64,000 nucleotides of DNA. Source: Wagnerdoeblera sp046292685. GTDB lineage: Bacteria; Pseudomonadota; Alphaproteobacteria; Rhodobacterales; Rhodobacteraceae. Shown here piece by piece: positions 1-9,611 of the stretch (position 1 is its first letter; each line of letters starts with the position of its first letter). The notes beneath the pieces are model-generated. The model did no database searches. It was not told where the DNA came from and worked only from the letters and a program-made list of their open reading frames with translations. The stretch spans positions 1 to 64,000 of the forward strand of contig NZ_JBKBQM010000009.1 of NCBI RefSeq assembly GCF_046292685.1, written 5' to 3'. The translations under genes were made by a program, and so were the position numbers.

Positions 1-254
1 TGCACCGGCGCCTGCTACCTCGTCGGCCCGGCGGCGGAAACCGCCCTTTCCACCCGCTTCGCCGCCCGCGGCCTGCCGCTGGTGACCGCCGGCCAGGCCA
101 TCCGCACCGCGCTCGCCGCGCTGGCACGGGCGCCACGGCCAGCGCTGTCGTCGAACCTGTGCCTCGCCCGGGCGCTGCACCACACCGCCACCGCCACCCT
201 GCCCGAGGCCGCCATGCTGCACGCCTGGCCGACACCCTGCCCGTTTCACCTTGA
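1..254 (+). CDS. 3' end of an unresolved gene, possibly Asp/Glu racemase family
   Basis: From base 1 the first frame reads like real protein: GC-rich third positions and the segment CTGACYLVGPAAET followed by LPLVTAGQA. This faintly resembles the second catalytic Cys and the following PVVTSNQA-type region near the C-terminus of maleate isomerase/arylmalonate decarboxylase-like proteins. That assignment is inference from a short match. The frame has no stop before 3117, so the true end is unclear. A TGA in the third frame at 252-254 lies inside an intergenic repeat and would be reached only after a frameshift. The stretch is followed by a hairpin that separates it from the convergent ecm. Confidence 0.3.
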   Translation, partial: HRRLLPRRPGGGNRPFHPLRRPRPAAGDRRPGHPHRARRAGTGATASAVVEPVPRPGAAPHRHRHPARGRHAARLADTLPVSP

Positions 255-267
255 CCCAAATATCCCC
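244..267 (-). repeat. Intergenic repeat core (copy a)
   Basis: Read on the minus strand this is the AAATATTTGG...AAGGTGAAA type core found in many gaps of this window. It lies at the end of the partial first gene, just before the 14-bp hairpin that follows ecm. The copy is diverged (GACCCAAATATCC on the plus strand). Confidence 0.55.
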
Positions 268-316
268 GCCGGAGGCCCCGGCCCGCCGCCCCGCGCCACG
301 GCAAGGCCGCCGGTCC

Positions 317-368
317 GCGGCAGCGGCCGGTGCCGGGGGTTCGATGCCCCCGGCGCCGGCGCCCCCTC
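317..368. terminator. 52-nt structured 3' element, copy A
   Basis: A perfect 14-bp stem (one U-G pair) is formed by 326-339 and 347-360 with the 7-nt loop TTCGATG. The flanks GCGGCAGCG and GCCCCCTC are also conserved in a second copy at 21814-21865, where stem changes are compensated. It begins right at the stop codon of ecm and lies between convergent genes, so a bidirectional terminator or mRNA 3'-end stabiliser is likely. There is no U-tract. Confidence 0.7.
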
Positions 369-2325
369 AGGCGGCCAGGGGCGCGCGGTCCACGAGGCCC
401 ACGATATCCATCATGATCCGGTTCAGCTCGAAATCCTTGGGCGTATAGACCGCGGCAACCCCCATCGCGCGCAGCCGAACCGCATCCTCCTCGGGGATGA
501 TCCCGCCCACGACCACCGGCACATGCCCAAGGCCGGCGGCGCGCATCCGCTCCATCACCTCGGCGATCAGCGGCAGGTGGCTGCCCGACAGGATCGACAG
601 CCCCACGACATGCGCGCCTTCGGCCTCGGCCGCCGCCACGATCTCGGCCGGGGTCAGGCGGATGCCTTCGTAGGTGATGTCCATGCCGCAATCGCGCGCG
701 CGCGCTGCGATCTGTTCGGCGCCGTTGGAATGGCCATCCAGCCCCGGCTTGCCGACCAGGAACTTCAGCCGCCGGCCGAGGCGGCTCGATACCGCATCCA
801 CCGCGGCGCGGATCGGCTCCAGCCCTTCGGTGCGGTTCGAGGGGTTGCGCGACACCCCGGTGGGCCCGCGGTAAAGGCCGAAGACGCTGCGCACGGTTTC
901 GCCCCATTCGCCGGTGGTCGCCCCGGCCTTGGCGGCGGCGATCGAGGCCGGCATGATGTTGGCGCCCGAGGCCGCATCGGCGCGCAGCCGCGCCAGCGCG
1001 GCCTTGACCGCCGCCTCGTCGCGCCCGGCCCGCCAGGCCTGAAGCCGCGCGATCTGGTCGGCCTCGGCCTCGGCATCGACCACCATGATGGCGCCTTCGC
1101 CGGTGGTCAGCGGCGAAGGTTCGGTCGAGGTAAAGCGGTTCACGCCGACCACCACGGTTTCGCCCGATTCGATCCGGGCCAGACGTTCGGCATTCGCCTC
1201 GACCAGGCGCGATTTCATGTAGTCGATGGCGGCCACGGCGCCGCCCATCGCGTCGATCTGCGCCAGTTCGGCGCGGGCGCCTTCCTTCAGCGCGGCAACC
1301 TTGCGGTCGATGGCGGGGTTGCCGTCGAACAGGTCGTCGTATTCCAGAAGGTCGGTTTCATAGGCGAGGATCTGCTGCATCCGCAGCGACCATTGCTGAT
1401 CCCAGGGGCGCGGCAGGCCCAGCGCCTCGTTCCAGGCCGGCAGTTGCACCGCGCGCGCCCGCGCCTTTTTCGACAGGGTCACGGCCAGCATCTCGATGAG
1501 GATGCGGTAGACGTTGTTTTCCGGCTGCGGCTCGGTCAGGCCCAGGCTGTTGACCTGCACGCCATAGCGGAAGCGGCGGTATTTCGCATCCTGCACGTCG
1601 TAACGGTGAAGGCAGATTTCGTCCCACAACTCGACGAAGGCGCGCATCTTGCACAGTTCGGTGACAAAGCGGATGCCGGCGTTCACGAAAAACGAGATCC
1701 GCCCCACCATGTCGGGAAAATCCTGCGGCGCGACCTTGCCCTTGAGGTCGTCCAGCACCGCCTGCGCGGTGGCCAGCGCAAAGGCCAGTTCCTGTTCCGG
1801 CGTCGCCCCGGCCTCTTGCAGGTGATAGGAACACACGTTCATCGGGTTCCATTTCGGCAGGTGTTTCTGCGTATAGGCCGCCACGTCGGTTATCATCCGC
1901 AAGGACGGCTTGGGCGGGCAGATATAGGTGCCGCGGCTGAGGTATTCCTTGATGATGTCGTTCTGCACCGTGCCTTGCAGCGCGGCGATGTCGGCGCCCT
2001 GTTCCTCGGCCACCGCGATATACAGCGCGAGCAGCCAGGGGGCGGTCGCGTTGATCGTCATCGAGGTGTTCATCTGGTCCAGCGGGATGCCGTCGAACAG
2101 CATGCGCATGTCGCCCAGATGCGCGACCGGCACGCCGACCTTGCCCACTTCGCCGCGGGCCAGTTCGTGATCGCTGTCATAGCCGGTCTGCGTGGGCAGG
2201 TCGAAGGCGACCGACAGGCCGGTCTGCCCCTTGGACAGGTTGGTGCGGTAAAGCGCGTTCGACTTGGCGGCCGTGGAATGGCCGGCATAGGTGCGGAACA
2301 GCCAGGGTTTTTCCTTGTGGGTCAT
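367..2325 (-). CDS. ecm: Ethylmalonyl-CoA mutase
   Basis: Coenzyme B12-dependent mutase that converts (2R)-ethylmalonyl-CoA to methylsuccinyl-CoA in the ethylmalonyl-CoA pathway of acetyl-CoA assimilation; cytosolic. The 652-residue product has the mutase TIM barrel, starting MTHKEKPWLFRTYAGHST and AFDLPTQTGYDSD, then a C-terminal cobalamin domain with DGHSNG at 530-535 (axial His532), LSGSH and VVGGIIP. The length and N-terminus fit Ecm rather than the longer methylmalonyl-CoA mutase. The ATG at 2325 follows a GGAGG site; an upstream in-frame extension to 2589 is rejected. The companion gene ccr lies at 6593 on the other strand. Confidence 0.93.
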   Translation of the reverse strand: MTHKEKPWLFRTYAGHSTAAKSNALYRTNLSKGQTGLSVAFDLPTQTGYDSDHELARGEVGKVGVPVAHLGDMRMLFDGIPLDQMNTSMTINATAPWLLALYIAVAEEQGADIAALQGTVQNDIIKEYLSRGTYICPPKPSLRMITDVAAYTQKHLPKWNPMNVCSYHLQEAGATPEQELAFALATAQAVLDDLKGKVAPQDFPDMVGRISFFVNAGIRFVTELCKMRAFVELWDEICLHRYDVQDAKYRRFRYGVQVNSLGLTEPQPENNVYRILIEMLAVTLSKKARARAVQLPAWNEALGLPRPWDQQWSLRMQQILAYETDLLEYDDLFDGNPAIDRKVAALKEGARAELAQIDAMGGAVAAIDYMKSRLVEANAERLARIESGETVVVGVNRFTSTEPSPLTTGEGAIMVVDAEAEADQIARLQAWRAGRDEAAVKAALARLRADAASGANIMPASIAAAKAGATTGEWGETVRSVFGLYRGPTGVSRNPSNRTEGLEPIRAAVDAVSSRLGRRLKFLVGKPGLDGHSNGAEQIAARARDCGMDITYEGIRLTPAEIVAAAEAEGAHVVGLSILSGSHLPLIAEVMERMRAAGLGHVPVVVGGIIPEEDAVRLRAMGVAAVYTPKDFELNRIMMDIVGLVDRAPLAA

Positions 2326-2347
2326 CGCGGGCCTCCGTGCAACCGCA

Positions 2348-2396
2348 GCGCAATATTGTTGCACAAGACCAATAGGCAGACGAAAGATAATGTCAA
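2348..2396 (-). promoter_or_regulatory. ecm promoter with inverted motif
   Basis: On the minus strand TTGACA (2396-2391) is followed after 16 nt by TATTGG (2374-2369), a good -35 and a weak -10. Just downstream lies the motif GCGCAATATTGTTGCAC (plus strand 2348-2364). A closely similar motif, GCGCAACATTGCAATGCAC, lies upstream of ccr (minus strand 6510-6492), which suggests a common regulator of the ethylmalonyl-CoA pathway. The regulator itself is not in the window. Confidence 0.45.
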
Positions 2397-2521
2397 CCCG
2401 AAAATCGCTGCGCTGCGGCGTCGGGCAAGGGCGGCGAAAGGGCGAAAAATCGTGGCGGGCCGGGGGATGCAGGGGGCGGCCGGGTCCGTCTACCCCCGAA
2501 ACAGCAGATGGCAGGCCCGGC

Positions 2522-3706
2522 ATGACCACCCTTGCGATTCCCCCGCTTTCCCCCTTGCCGATGGCAGGCGACCCTGCCCCCGGTTTCATCCAGCGCAGCC
2601 CGCAGAACCCGCGTTACAACTTCGATTCGGCGGCGGGGCGGTATCTGGTGCTGTGCTTTCTGGGCTCGGTCGCCGATCCGCTGGCGCAGGCGGCCTTGCG
2701 CGCGGTGGCCGGGCGGCCCGACCTGTTCAACGATGTGCACGCCAGCTTCTTCGGCGTGTCGAACGACCCGGCGGACGAGGCGCAGAACCGCGTGGCCAAC
2801 CGCGTGCCGGGGTATCGGTTCTTCTGGGATTTCGACCTGACGGCGGCGCGGGCCTGGCGGGCGGTGCCCGACGATGCGGTGCCGGGCGGCAGCTCGCTGG
2901 CGCTGGTGCGGTTCTGGGCGGTGATCGACCCGACGATGCGGGTGATCGCCAGCGTGCCCTTCCGCCCCGACGGGTCGGATGCGGCCGAGGTGCTGGCGCT
3001 GCTGGCCGCCTTGCCGCCGCCCGACCGGCACGCGGGCTTTGCGGTGCAGGCGCCCATCCTGATTCTGCCGCGGGTGTTCGAGCCCGAGCTGTGCCGGCAG
3101 CTGATCGCGCTCTATGAGGCGGAGGGCGGGCGCGAAAGCGGCTTCATGCGCCAGATCGACGGGCGCACGGTGGGGGTCAGCGACAAGTCGTTCAAGAGCC
3201 GGCGCGACTGCGACATCACCGACCGCGACCTTGTGGCGGCCTTGCAGGCGCGGTTCATGCGCCGCGTGGTGCCGGAGATCGCCAAGGTGCACCAGTTCAA
3301 GGCGACGCGGATGGAACGCTACATCGTGTCGTGCTACGACGCCGCGGAAGGCGGGCATTTTTCGCCGCACCGCGACAACACCACCGCGGGCACGGCGCAT
3401 CGGCGCTTTGCGGTGTCGATCAACCTCAACGACGATTTCGAGGGCGGCGAGGTGAGCTTTCCCGAATACGGGCCGCGCAGCTACAAGGCGCCGACAGGGG
3501 GGGCGGTGGTGTTTTCCTGTTCGCTCTTGCACGCGGTCAGCCGGGTGACACGCGGGCGGCGCTATGCCTTTCTGCCCTTCCTTTACGACGAGGCGGCGGC
3601 GCGCATCCGCGAGGCGAACGCAAGGTTTGTCGGCGACAGCGGCATCGGCTATCGTGCGGCAACCGCCGAGCCGCAGGCCCAGGCGCCGCAGGGGGCTGCC
3701 GGCTGA
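2522..3706 (+). CDS. Redoxin domain/2OG-Fe(II) oxygenase fusion
   Basis: 394-residue protein of two parts. Residues 1 to about 180 look like a peroxiredoxin/AhpC-TSA-type redoxin fold (GRYLVLCFLGS, VSNDPADE) without an obvious catalytic Cys pair. Residues about 190-365 are a prolyl-4-hydroxylase-like 2-oxoglutarate/Fe(II) dioxygenase with His283-x-Asp285 (HRD), distal His337 (LLHAVSRV) and the 2OG-binding RGRRYAF. The substrate is unknown. The ATG at 2522 is preceded only by a weak purine stretch. It is transcribed away from ecm and sits 16 nt before the sigma factor gene. Confidence 0.8.
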   Translation: MTTLAIPPLSPLPMAGDPAPGFIQRSPQNPRYNFDSAAGRYLVLCFLGSVADPLAQAALRAVAGRPDLFNDVHASFFGVSNDPADEAQNRVANRVPGYRFFWDFDLTAARAWRAVPDDAVPGGSSLALVRFWAVIDPTMRVIASVPFRPDGSDAAEVLALLAALPPPDRHAGFAVQAPILILPRVFEPELCRQLIALYEAEGGRESGFMRQIDGRTVGVSDKSFKSRRDCDITDRDLVAALQARFMRRVVPEIAKVHQFKATRMERYIVSCYDAAEGGHFSPHRDNTTAGTAHRRFAVSINLNDDFEGGEVSFPEYGPRSYKAPTGGAVVFSCSLLHAVSRVTRGRRYAFLPFLYDEAAARIREANARFVGDSGIGYRAATAEPQAQAPQGAAG

Positions 3707-3722
3707 CGATGGAGCTTGCGCG

Positions 3723-4256
3723 ATGACCCGCCGCCGCCCCGACCTGACCGCGCATCTGGAGGCCCTGCGGCGCTATGCCCGGGTGCTGGCGCGCAACGGA
3801 ATGGAGGCGGACGACCTGGTGCAGGGCGCCTTGCTGCGCGCGGTGGAACGGCTGCACCAGTGGCGCGAGGACGGCAACCTGCGGGTGTGGCTGCTGTCGA
3901 TCCTGCACAACCACTTCGTCGATACGGCGCGGGCGCAGGCGGCGGCGGCGGCGCGCGATGGCGCCTGGGCCGGGCTGGCGCCGGCCTCTGCCCCCGCGCA
4001 GGGCGAGGATGCGGCGCGGCTGGCGCAGTTGCGCGCGGCGGTGGCGGCGCTGCCCCACGACCAGCGCGAGGCACTGCACCTGGTGGCGCTGGAAGGGCTG
4101 GCGGTGGCCGAGGCGGCGGCGGTGCTGGGCGTGCCGCCCGGCACGGTGATGTCGCGGCTGGGGCGCGCCCGCGCGGCCTTGCGCCGGTTCGAGGAGGGCG
4201 GCAGCCCGGCGGGGCGGCCGCATCTGCGCGTGGTCGGAGGCAGCGATGGCGCCTGA
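3723..4256 (+). CDS. ECF-type RNA polymerase sigma factor
   Basis: 177 residues. Region 2 (LEALRRYARVLARNGMEADDLVQGALLRAVERL, quoted in part: MEADDLVQGALLRAVER) and region 4 (LPHDQREALHLVALEGLA, then AAVLGVPPGTVMSRLGRAR, a helix-turn-helix) are both clear, with no region 1 or 3, as usual for extracytoplasmic function sigma factors. The start at 3723 gives the normal family length and follows GGAGC. The stop overlaps the start of the next gene by 11 nt, the usual arrangement of an ECF sigma with its anti-sigma. Confidence 0.88.
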   Translation: MTRRRPDLTAHLEALRRYARVLARNGMEADDLVQGALLRAVERLHQWREDGNLRVWLLSILHNHFVDTARAQAAAAARDGAWAGLAPASAPAQGEDAARLAQLRAAVAALPHDQREALHLVALEGLAVAEAAAVLGVPPGTVMSRLGRARAALRRFEEGGSPAGRPHLRVVGGSDGA

Positions 4257-5025
4257 CCAGCCCCCGAGCGCCGCCGAACTGGAGGATTTCGCCAATGGCG
4301 GGCTGAGTGCCGCGCGCCGCCTGGCCGTGGCCGACTGGCTGGCGCGCGATGCGGCAGCGGCGGCGCAGGCGATGGCCGACCGGGCACAGACCGAACGGCT
4401 GGCGATGGCGATGGCGATGGACGCGCCTCTGCCGCCGGCACCGCCCGGCCTTGCGGCGGCCGCCGACCGGCTGGCCGATGCGATGGCGCAGCGGCATCGG
4501 CGCCGGCATGCCGCCGCGCCCTGGGCGGCCGCGGCGGCATGTTTCCTGCTGGGCTGGGCGGGCCATGCGCTGTGGCAGGCGCCGGGGCCTGGCGCCGCCC
4601 CTGCCGGAATAGCGCCGCTGGCCGAAGCCGCGATGGATGCCCGTGCGGCGGCCGAAATCGCCGGCAGCCTGGCGCCCTTGCGCGCGCCCCGCCCCGGCGA
4701 TCTGAGCCGTGCCGCGGCCGAGGTGGGGGTGGAGCTGCCGCCGCTGCCGCCGGACTGGACGGTGCGCGGGGTGCAGGTGGTGGCCACGCCGGGCCGCCCG
4801 GCGCTGCTGGTGCAGCTGGAGGCGCCGGGCCTGGGCGACGTGTCGCTGTTCAGCCGCGGCGCGTCGGACCTGGGCCCCGATGCCCCGCCCGAAGCCTTCG
4901 ACCTCCGCGGTGCCGCGGTGGCGGTGTTCGAGCGGCAGTCGAGCGCCCATGTGCTGATGGACCCGGGCGGCGCGCCCGAGGCGCTGGCGCAGGCGGCGGG
5001 CCGCATGGTGCGGCGGCTGAACTGA
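4246..5025 (+). CDS. Probable membrane anti-sigma factor
   Basis: 259-residue protein starting inside the sigma gene, so translation is coupled. The N-terminal cytoplasmic part (ELEDFANGGLSAARRLAVA) resembles RsiW/ChrR-like transmembrane anti-sigma regulators. There is one membrane segment at about residues 90-107 (PWAAAAACFLLGWAGHALW) and an extracytoplasmic C-terminal domain of about 140 residues. No zinc-binding HxxxCxxC motif is visible. Function is inferred from position and topology. Confidence 0.65.
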   Translation: MAPDQPPSAAELEDFANGGLSAARRLAVADWLARDAAAAAQAMADRAQTERLAMAMAMDAPLPPAPPGLAAAADRLADAMAQRHRRRHAAAPWAAAAACFLLGWAGHALWQAPGPGAAPAGIAPLAEAAMDARAAAEIAGSLAPLRAPRPGDLSRAAAEVGVELPPLPPDWTVRGVQVVATPGRPALLVQLEAPGLGDVSLFSRGASDLGPDAPPEAFDLRGAAVAVFERQSSAHVLMDPGGAPEALAQAAGRMVRRLN

Positions 5026-5077
5026 GCGCGCGCCGCACGGGTGGACGCGCCGCAACCTTGCTGGCAAGGTGACAGCC

Positions 5078-6469
5078 ATGCTGGGCACGGTCGAGATTCC
5101 CGTCTGGTTGCTGGTGCTGATTGTGGCCTTTGCCGCGGTCACCTTTGCCAGCCACTTCCTTTTCCCCTCGGTGCGCTGGTTCTTTCGCCGCCGGATGGAA
5201 AAGGCGGTGGCGCAACTGAACACCCGGCTGGCGCGGCCCATCGTGCCCTTCAAGGTGCTGGAGCGCCACGACCGCATCCAGCAACTGCTCTATGACCCGC
5301 AGGTGCTGGGCGCCGTGCTGGCCCATGCCCGCGAGGCGCAGGTGCCGCGCAACGTGGCCTTCGAGCTGGCCCGCCGCTATGCGCGCGAGATCGTGCCGGG
5401 TTTTTCGGCATCGGTCTATTTCGGCTTTTCGGTGCGGGTGGCACGCTGGCTGTCGCGGCTGCTGTATCGGGTGGAGGTCAAGGCGCAGGACGACGACGGG
5501 CTGAGCACGCTGGACCCGGAGGCGACGGTGGTTTTCGTCATCAACCATCGCTCCAACATGGATTACGTGCTGGTCACCTGGCTGGTGTCGCGGCGGATGA
5601 CGCTGTCGTATGCGGTGGGGGAATGGGCGCGGATCTGGCCGCTGTCGGCGCTGATCCGGGCGATGGGGGCCTATTTCATCCGCCGCAGGACGCCCGATGC
5701 GCTGTATCGCAAGGTGCTGGAACGCTATGTGCAGACCGCCACCGCCGAAGGGGTGGCGCAGGCGATCTTTCCCGAAGGCGGGCTGAGCCTGACGGGGCGG
5801 GTGGGCCCGGCCCGGCTGGGGCTGTTGTCCTATATCCTGACCGAGGCGCGCAAGGGCAGCCGGCCGGTGGTGTTCGTGCCGGTGGGGCTGGGCTATGACC
5901 GGGTGCTGGAGGACCAGATCCTGGTCACCGCCGATGCCGCCGGGGTGCGGCGGTTCAAGGCGCGGCTGTCGCTGGTGATGCTGCATGTGGCGCGGATGCT
6001 GTGGCGCAGGCTCTGGGGCCGCTGGAACGGGTTCGGGCAGGCAGCGGTCAGTTTCGGCCGGCCGGTGCCGCTGGCGCCCCTGCTGGAGGCCGACCCGGGG
6101 CTGGGGCCCGAGGCGCTGGGCGTGCGGCTGATGGCTGCGGTGCGCGCCGTGGTGCCGGTGCTGCCGGTGCCGCTGGTGGCCGCCGCGGTCGAGGACGGCA
6201 TGGCCGAGGCGGACCTGCCCGACCGGGTCGCCGCGCTGGCAGGCGCGGCCAGGGCGGCGGGGGCCGTGCTGGCCTTGCCCGAAGGCCCCATCGCGCCCTG
6301 GGTGGCGGCGGCGCTGGCGCCGCTGCTGGCGCGTGGCATGTTGCGGCGCGAGGGTGCCGGGCTGAGGGTGGCGAATGCGCCCTTGCTGGCGTTTCAGGCT
6401 GCGCCGGTGCAGCAAATCCTGGATGCAGTTGCGGCGAAAACGCCACAGGGCGAAACGGCCGGGACATAA
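5078..6469 (+). CDS. Glycerol-3-phosphate/lysophosphatidate acyltransferase-like protein
   Basis: 463-residue PlsC/PlsB-superfamily acyltransferase. It has the catalytic HX4D box in VINHRSNMDYVLV and the substrate-binding FPEGGLSLTG, with an N-terminal membrane anchor (VEIPVWLLVLIVAFAAVTF). It probably transfers acyl groups to a glycerol phosphate or lysophospholipid at the membrane; the exact acceptor cannot be read. The ATG at 5078 has AAGGT seven bases upstream and is preferred to the GTG at 5069. It lies directly upstream of ccr. Confidence 0.75.
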   Translation: MLGTVEIPVWLLVLIVAFAAVTFASHFLFPSVRWFFRRRMEKAVAQLNTRLARPIVPFKVLERHDRIQQLLYDPQVLGAVLAHAREAQVPRNVAFELARRYAREIVPGFSASVYFGFSVRVARWLSRLLYRVEVKAQDDDGLSTLDPEATVVFVINHRSNMDYVLVTWLVSRRMTLSYAVGEWARIWPLSALIRAMGAYFIRRRTPDALYRKVLERYVQTATAEGVAQAIFPEGGLSLTGRVGPARLGLLSYILTEARKGSRPVVFVPVGLGYDRVLEDQILVTADAAGVRRFKARLSLVMLHVARMLWRRLWGRWNGFGQAAVSFGRPVPLAPLLEADPGLGPEALGVRLMAAVRAVVPVLPVPLVAAAVEDGMAEADLPDRVAALAGAARAAGAVLALPEGPIAPWVAAALAPLLARGMLRREGAGLRVANAPLLAFQAAPVQQILDAVAAKTPQGETAGT

Positions 6470-6489
6470 AATTACAATTCCGTATCGCC

Positions 6490-6523
6490 GTGCATTGCAA
6501 TGTTGCGCGCACCTGCCTATCCC
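6490..6523 (+). promoter_or_regulatory. ccr promoter with inverted motif
   Basis: TTGCAA at 6495-6500 and TATCCC at 6518-6523 are separated by 17 nt and could be the -35 and -10 of ccr. The -35 lies in a motif (6490-6510) that on the minus strand reads GCGCAACATTGCAATGCAC, nearly the element downstream of the ecm -10. TTGCAA-containing sites are known for short-chain fatty acyl-CoA regulators of the RamB/PccR type; the link here is inference. Confidence 0.4.
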
Positions 6524-6592
6524 TGTCGGCAAGGCGCCGGGTTGATTCTGCGGCGCGGCAACATTCGGAACCCGCAAGGCAAGGAGGCCCTC

Positions 6593-7885
<1,293 letters not shown>

Positions 7886-7900
7886 GCGGCCAGCGGCGGA

Positions 7901-7950
7901 GCGGGGGCTGTCTGCCCCCGCACCCCCGAGGATATTTGGCCAAGGTGAAA
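7901..7950 (+). repeat. Intergenic hairpin plus AT-rich core (copy b)
   Basis: An 8-bp stem (7901-7908 with 7914-7921, sequence GCGGGGGC/GCCCCCGC) is followed by CACCCCCGAGG and the core ATATTTGGCCAAGGTGAAA. It lies 15 nt after the ccr stop and ahead of the next gene. A nearly identical unit is found at 35984-36033. Confidence 0.8.
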
Positions 7951-7996
7951 CACGCGGGGCGTTCCCCTTGGATCGGGGGCAGAGTATGGTCGCGCC

Positions 7997-9538
7997 ATGA
8001 CCGTGCTGCCCGCGATCCGATTTTCCGAGGACCAGGCCGAAGCCCATGACCGGGTTTCGGCCCTTTTGCTGGCGGCCGGGGTGGATCTGGAGGATGGCAT
8101 CCTCGGCCCGCCCGATGGCCCGGGCGGCGGGGTGCTGGCGGTGACCGGCAAGGCCGGATCGGGCAAGACCATGCTGCTGGCAGCCCTGGTCAAGGCGCTG
8201 GTCGAGGCGGGGGTGGAGCTGGTTTCGGGCGATTACGAAGGGCGGCGCCGCAAGGAGCGGCGCACCCTGGCGGTGCTGGCGCCGACCAACAAGGCCGCCA
8301 GCGTGTTGCGGGCGCGGGGCGTGCCGGCGACCACGATCCACCGCATCCTTTACACCCCGATCTATGCGCCGGAATACGAGAAGCTGGCCGAATGGCTGGC
8401 CGGCGCCGGCGAGCGGCCGGTGATGGAGGAGTTGACCGATGTGGCGCTGGACCGCGCCAAGGCGTTCTACGACACGGTGAAGTCGATTCCCGGGGCGCTG
8501 GCGGCGGCGGGGCTGCGCGGCAGCGACTTCATCAAGGGCTGGAAGCGGCGCGAGGAGCCGCTGGACATCGGGTTCGTCGACGAATCCTCGATGCTGGACG
8601 AACGGCAGTTCGAGGATCTGAAGGAAATCTTCCCCAGCCTCGTGCTGTTCGGCGACCCGGCGCAGCTGGCACCCGTGGGGCTGTCGGGCGAAATGGTGTT
8701 CGACCGGCTGAAGCCCGAGCGGCGCATCCACCTGAACCGCATCCACCGGCAGGCCGAGGGCAACCCGATTCTGGATCTGGCGCATGCGCTGGCCGACCCG
8801 GGGCTGGAGTTCGAGGAGTTCGAGCGCATGGTGGAACGGGCCGCGCGCGCCGACGACCGGGTGGTGCTGGCGCAGCGGGTGGACAGCGATCTGATGGCGC
8901 GCTCGCCGGTGCTGGTGTGGCGCAATGCCACGCGCATCCGGCTGATCGGCGCGTTCCGCGCCGCGCATGGCGCGCCCGAAGACCAGTTGCTGCCCGGCGA
9001 ACCCCTGATCTGCGACGGCATCGAGTTGCCGCTGAAGCACCGCAAGAAGCGGATCGACCTGGAGGCGCGCGGGCTGATCAAGGGGGCGCAGGTGGTTTAC
9101 CTTGGCCCCGGCAAGCGCGACGGCTTTGCGCGGCTGCACGTCTTTGGTGCCGAGGAGCCGCAGGTTTCGGCCGCCGCCATCATCAAGATCGAGAAGCCCG
9201 ACGAGGAGGAGCCCTTCATCCCCTCGGCGGCGCGGATGGGGGCGGTGTTCCTGCACGGGGCGGCGGTGACCATCCACAAGGCACAAGGCAGCCAGTGGGA
9301 CACGGTGCAGGTCTTTGCCCCCGACCTGTGGGCGGCGGCGCAGGCCGGCCGGTCGGAAGCCGGGGTGCCGCTGTGGAAGCGGCTGGCCTATGTGGCGATC
9401 ACGCGGGCGGAGCAGCGGCTGCTGTGGGTGGTGCGCAACCGGCTGGCGCGCCCGGCGCAAGGGCTGACGGTGGACGACCTGCGCGGCCTGGGGCCCGCGC
9501 CGCTGAGCCTGCTGGCCGAGGCCGAACCCGAGGTCTGA
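7997..9538 (+). CDS. RecD-like SF1B DNA helicase
   Basis: 513-residue ATPase. Walker A GKAGSGKT is at 51-58, Walker B in IGFVDESSMLD, motif III in LFGDPAQLAPVG, and the C-terminal UvrD/RecD-type motifs are VTIHKAQGSQWD and YVAITRAEQRLLWV. It lacks the N-terminal extension of full RecD2 and no RecB or RecC is adjacent, so it is a stand-alone helicase, probably in DNA repair. The ATG follows the intergenic repeat, with no strong ribosome-binding site. Confidence 0.85.
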   Translation: MTVLPAIRFSEDQAEAHDRVSALLLAAGVDLEDGILGPPDGPGGGVLAVTGKAGSGKTMLLAALVKALVEAGVELVSGDYEGRRRKERRTLAVLAPTNKAASVLRARGVPATTIHRILYTPIYAPEYEKLAEWLAGAGERPVMEELTDVALDRAKAFYDTVKSIPGALAAAGLRGSDFIKGWKRREEPLDIGFVDESSMLDERQFEDLKEIFPSLVLFGDPAQLAPVGLSGEMVFDRLKPERRIHLNRIHRQAEGNPILDLAHALADPGLEFEEFERMVERAARADDRVVLAQRVDSDLMARSPVLVWRNATRIRLIGAFRAAHGAPEDQLLPGEPLICDGIELPLKHRKKRIDLEARGLIKGAQVVYLGPGKRDGFARLHVFGAEEPQVSAAAIIKIEKPDEEEPFIPSAARMGAVFLHGAAVTIHKAQGSQWDTVQVFAPDLWAAAQAGRSEAGVPLWKRLAYVAITRAEQRLLWVVRNRLARPAQGLTVDDLRGLGPAPLSLLAEAEPEV

Positions 9539-9611
9539 CCGCCGGCGGGTTGACGGCGCGGGGCCTTTGTTCCAGCATGGTTGCGGCACGTTCCGGGGGG
9601 CAGTCTGCGGC

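Noticed and set aside
82..3117. Open plus frame of 1011 codons antisense to ecm
   Set aside because: It is rich in His, Arg, Pro and Gly, lies opposite a clear ecm gene, and arises because GC-rich codons seldom make stops on the other strand.
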